Source of the DNA: JANLQX01 sp031418775
GTDB taxonomy: Bacteria > Actinomycetota > Acidimicrobiia > Acidimicrobiales > JANYDT01
NCBI GenBank assembly: GCA_031418775.1
Contig: JANOJN010000174.1
Coordinates: forward strand, 1 to 5,162
Length of the DNA stretch: 5,162 nt
Direction: 5' to 3'
The notes beneath the pieces were generated by a model, which saw only the letters and a program-made list of their open reading frames with translations, had not been told where the DNA came from and did no database searches. The position numbers and the translations under genes are program-made. Positions 4,946-5,162 of the stretch are shown here, piece by piece (the stretch's first letter is position 1; every line of letters begins with the position of its first letter).

Positions 4946-5162
4946 ATGAGCAGCAGCGCGGAGGAACAGATCGGGGTCTACAAACGCCTGTCGATCCCCC
5001 GCGTCTGCTCGTCCGACTGGAACCCGGGAACCGCCAAGGTTGCGTTACGGGAACTCCGACGACTCCGCGGGGAACTCGCCTCCGCCGAAGCCGTCCTCGT
5101 CGGCGTCATGAAAACCGAAACCGGACGCGACACCAAAGCCACCCTCGCCCGGGGATTCGGCA
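4946..5162 (+). CDS. DUF222 / 13E12-repeat family protein, N-terminal fragment (probable HNH endonuclease)
   Basis: The first 72 codons are present and the gene runs off the right edge. The protein starts MSSSAEEQIGVYKRLSIP and continues with a long charged and alanine-rich helix (KVALRELRRLRGELASAEAV, residues 31-50), then LVGVMKTETGRDTKATLARGFG. This helix and its LARGFG exit are typical of the DUF222 domain that opens 13E12-repeat proteins, most of which carry a C-terminal HNH nuclease domain; that part is outside the window, so nuclease activity is family inference. The ATG is the first usual start codon after an in-frame TAA at 4916-4918. The family is multicopy in actinobacterial genomes, and in Mycobacterium tuberculosis some members are reported to be under LexA control, matching the SOS box found here. 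It could instead be a truncated or HNH-less copy. Confidence 0.72.
   Translation, partial: MSSSAEEQIGVYKRLSIPRVCSSDWNPGTAKVALRELRRLRGELASAEAVLVGVMKTETGRDTKATLARGFG

Overview
The window is high-GC bacterial DNA, with C/G dominating third codon positions. It most likely comes from an actinobacterium, perhaps the Acidimicrobiia/Ilumatobacter side of the phylum. That placement rests on the gene families (DUF222/13E12-type protein, DUF5990, DUF1992) and on an actinobacterial-type LexA box. No rRNA or taxonomic marker is present, so it is an inference. The window is ordinary catabolic and housekeeping chromosome on the left and centre, with one more interesting locus cut off by the right edge.

Left part (1-705, minus strand): the first 25 codons of a ThuA-like (trehalose utilisation family) gene run off the left edge. 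Upstream of it is a non-coding stretch holding seven tandem copies of a 19-bp repeat (124-256), followed by a small palindromic element. Then comes a complete DUF1992 (DnaJC28-type conserved domain) gene, 301-705.

Centre (706-4262): a plus-strand N-acyl-D-amino-acid deacylase-like amidohydrolase (835-2595) converges on a minus-strand two-gene unit. That unit is an amidase-signature enzyme (2880-4262) followed by an EthD-family small protein (2596-2883). The amidase stop and the EthD TTG start overlap in TTGA, which suggests translational coupling. The EthD and amidohydrolase stop codons abut with no intergenic base, both lying inside the palindrome TGATCA. Both large enzymes hydrolyse amide-type C-N bonds, so the block looks like scavenging or catabolism of amides or N-acyl amino acids, but the substrates cannot be read from sequence.

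Right part (4263-5162): a minus-strand DUF5990 gene lies divergent to the 5' end of a plus-strand DUF222/13E12-repeat-type gene (a family that usually carries a C-terminal HNH nuclease), truncated by the window edge. The AT-rich divergent region contains a near-perfect mycobacterial-type SOS box, TCGAAC-ATCT-GTTCTA, placed between a TTGACT -35 and the start codon. DNA-damage (LexA) control of the DUF222 gene is the most interesting inference here. No tRNA, rRNA, CRISPR array or insertion sequence was seen.
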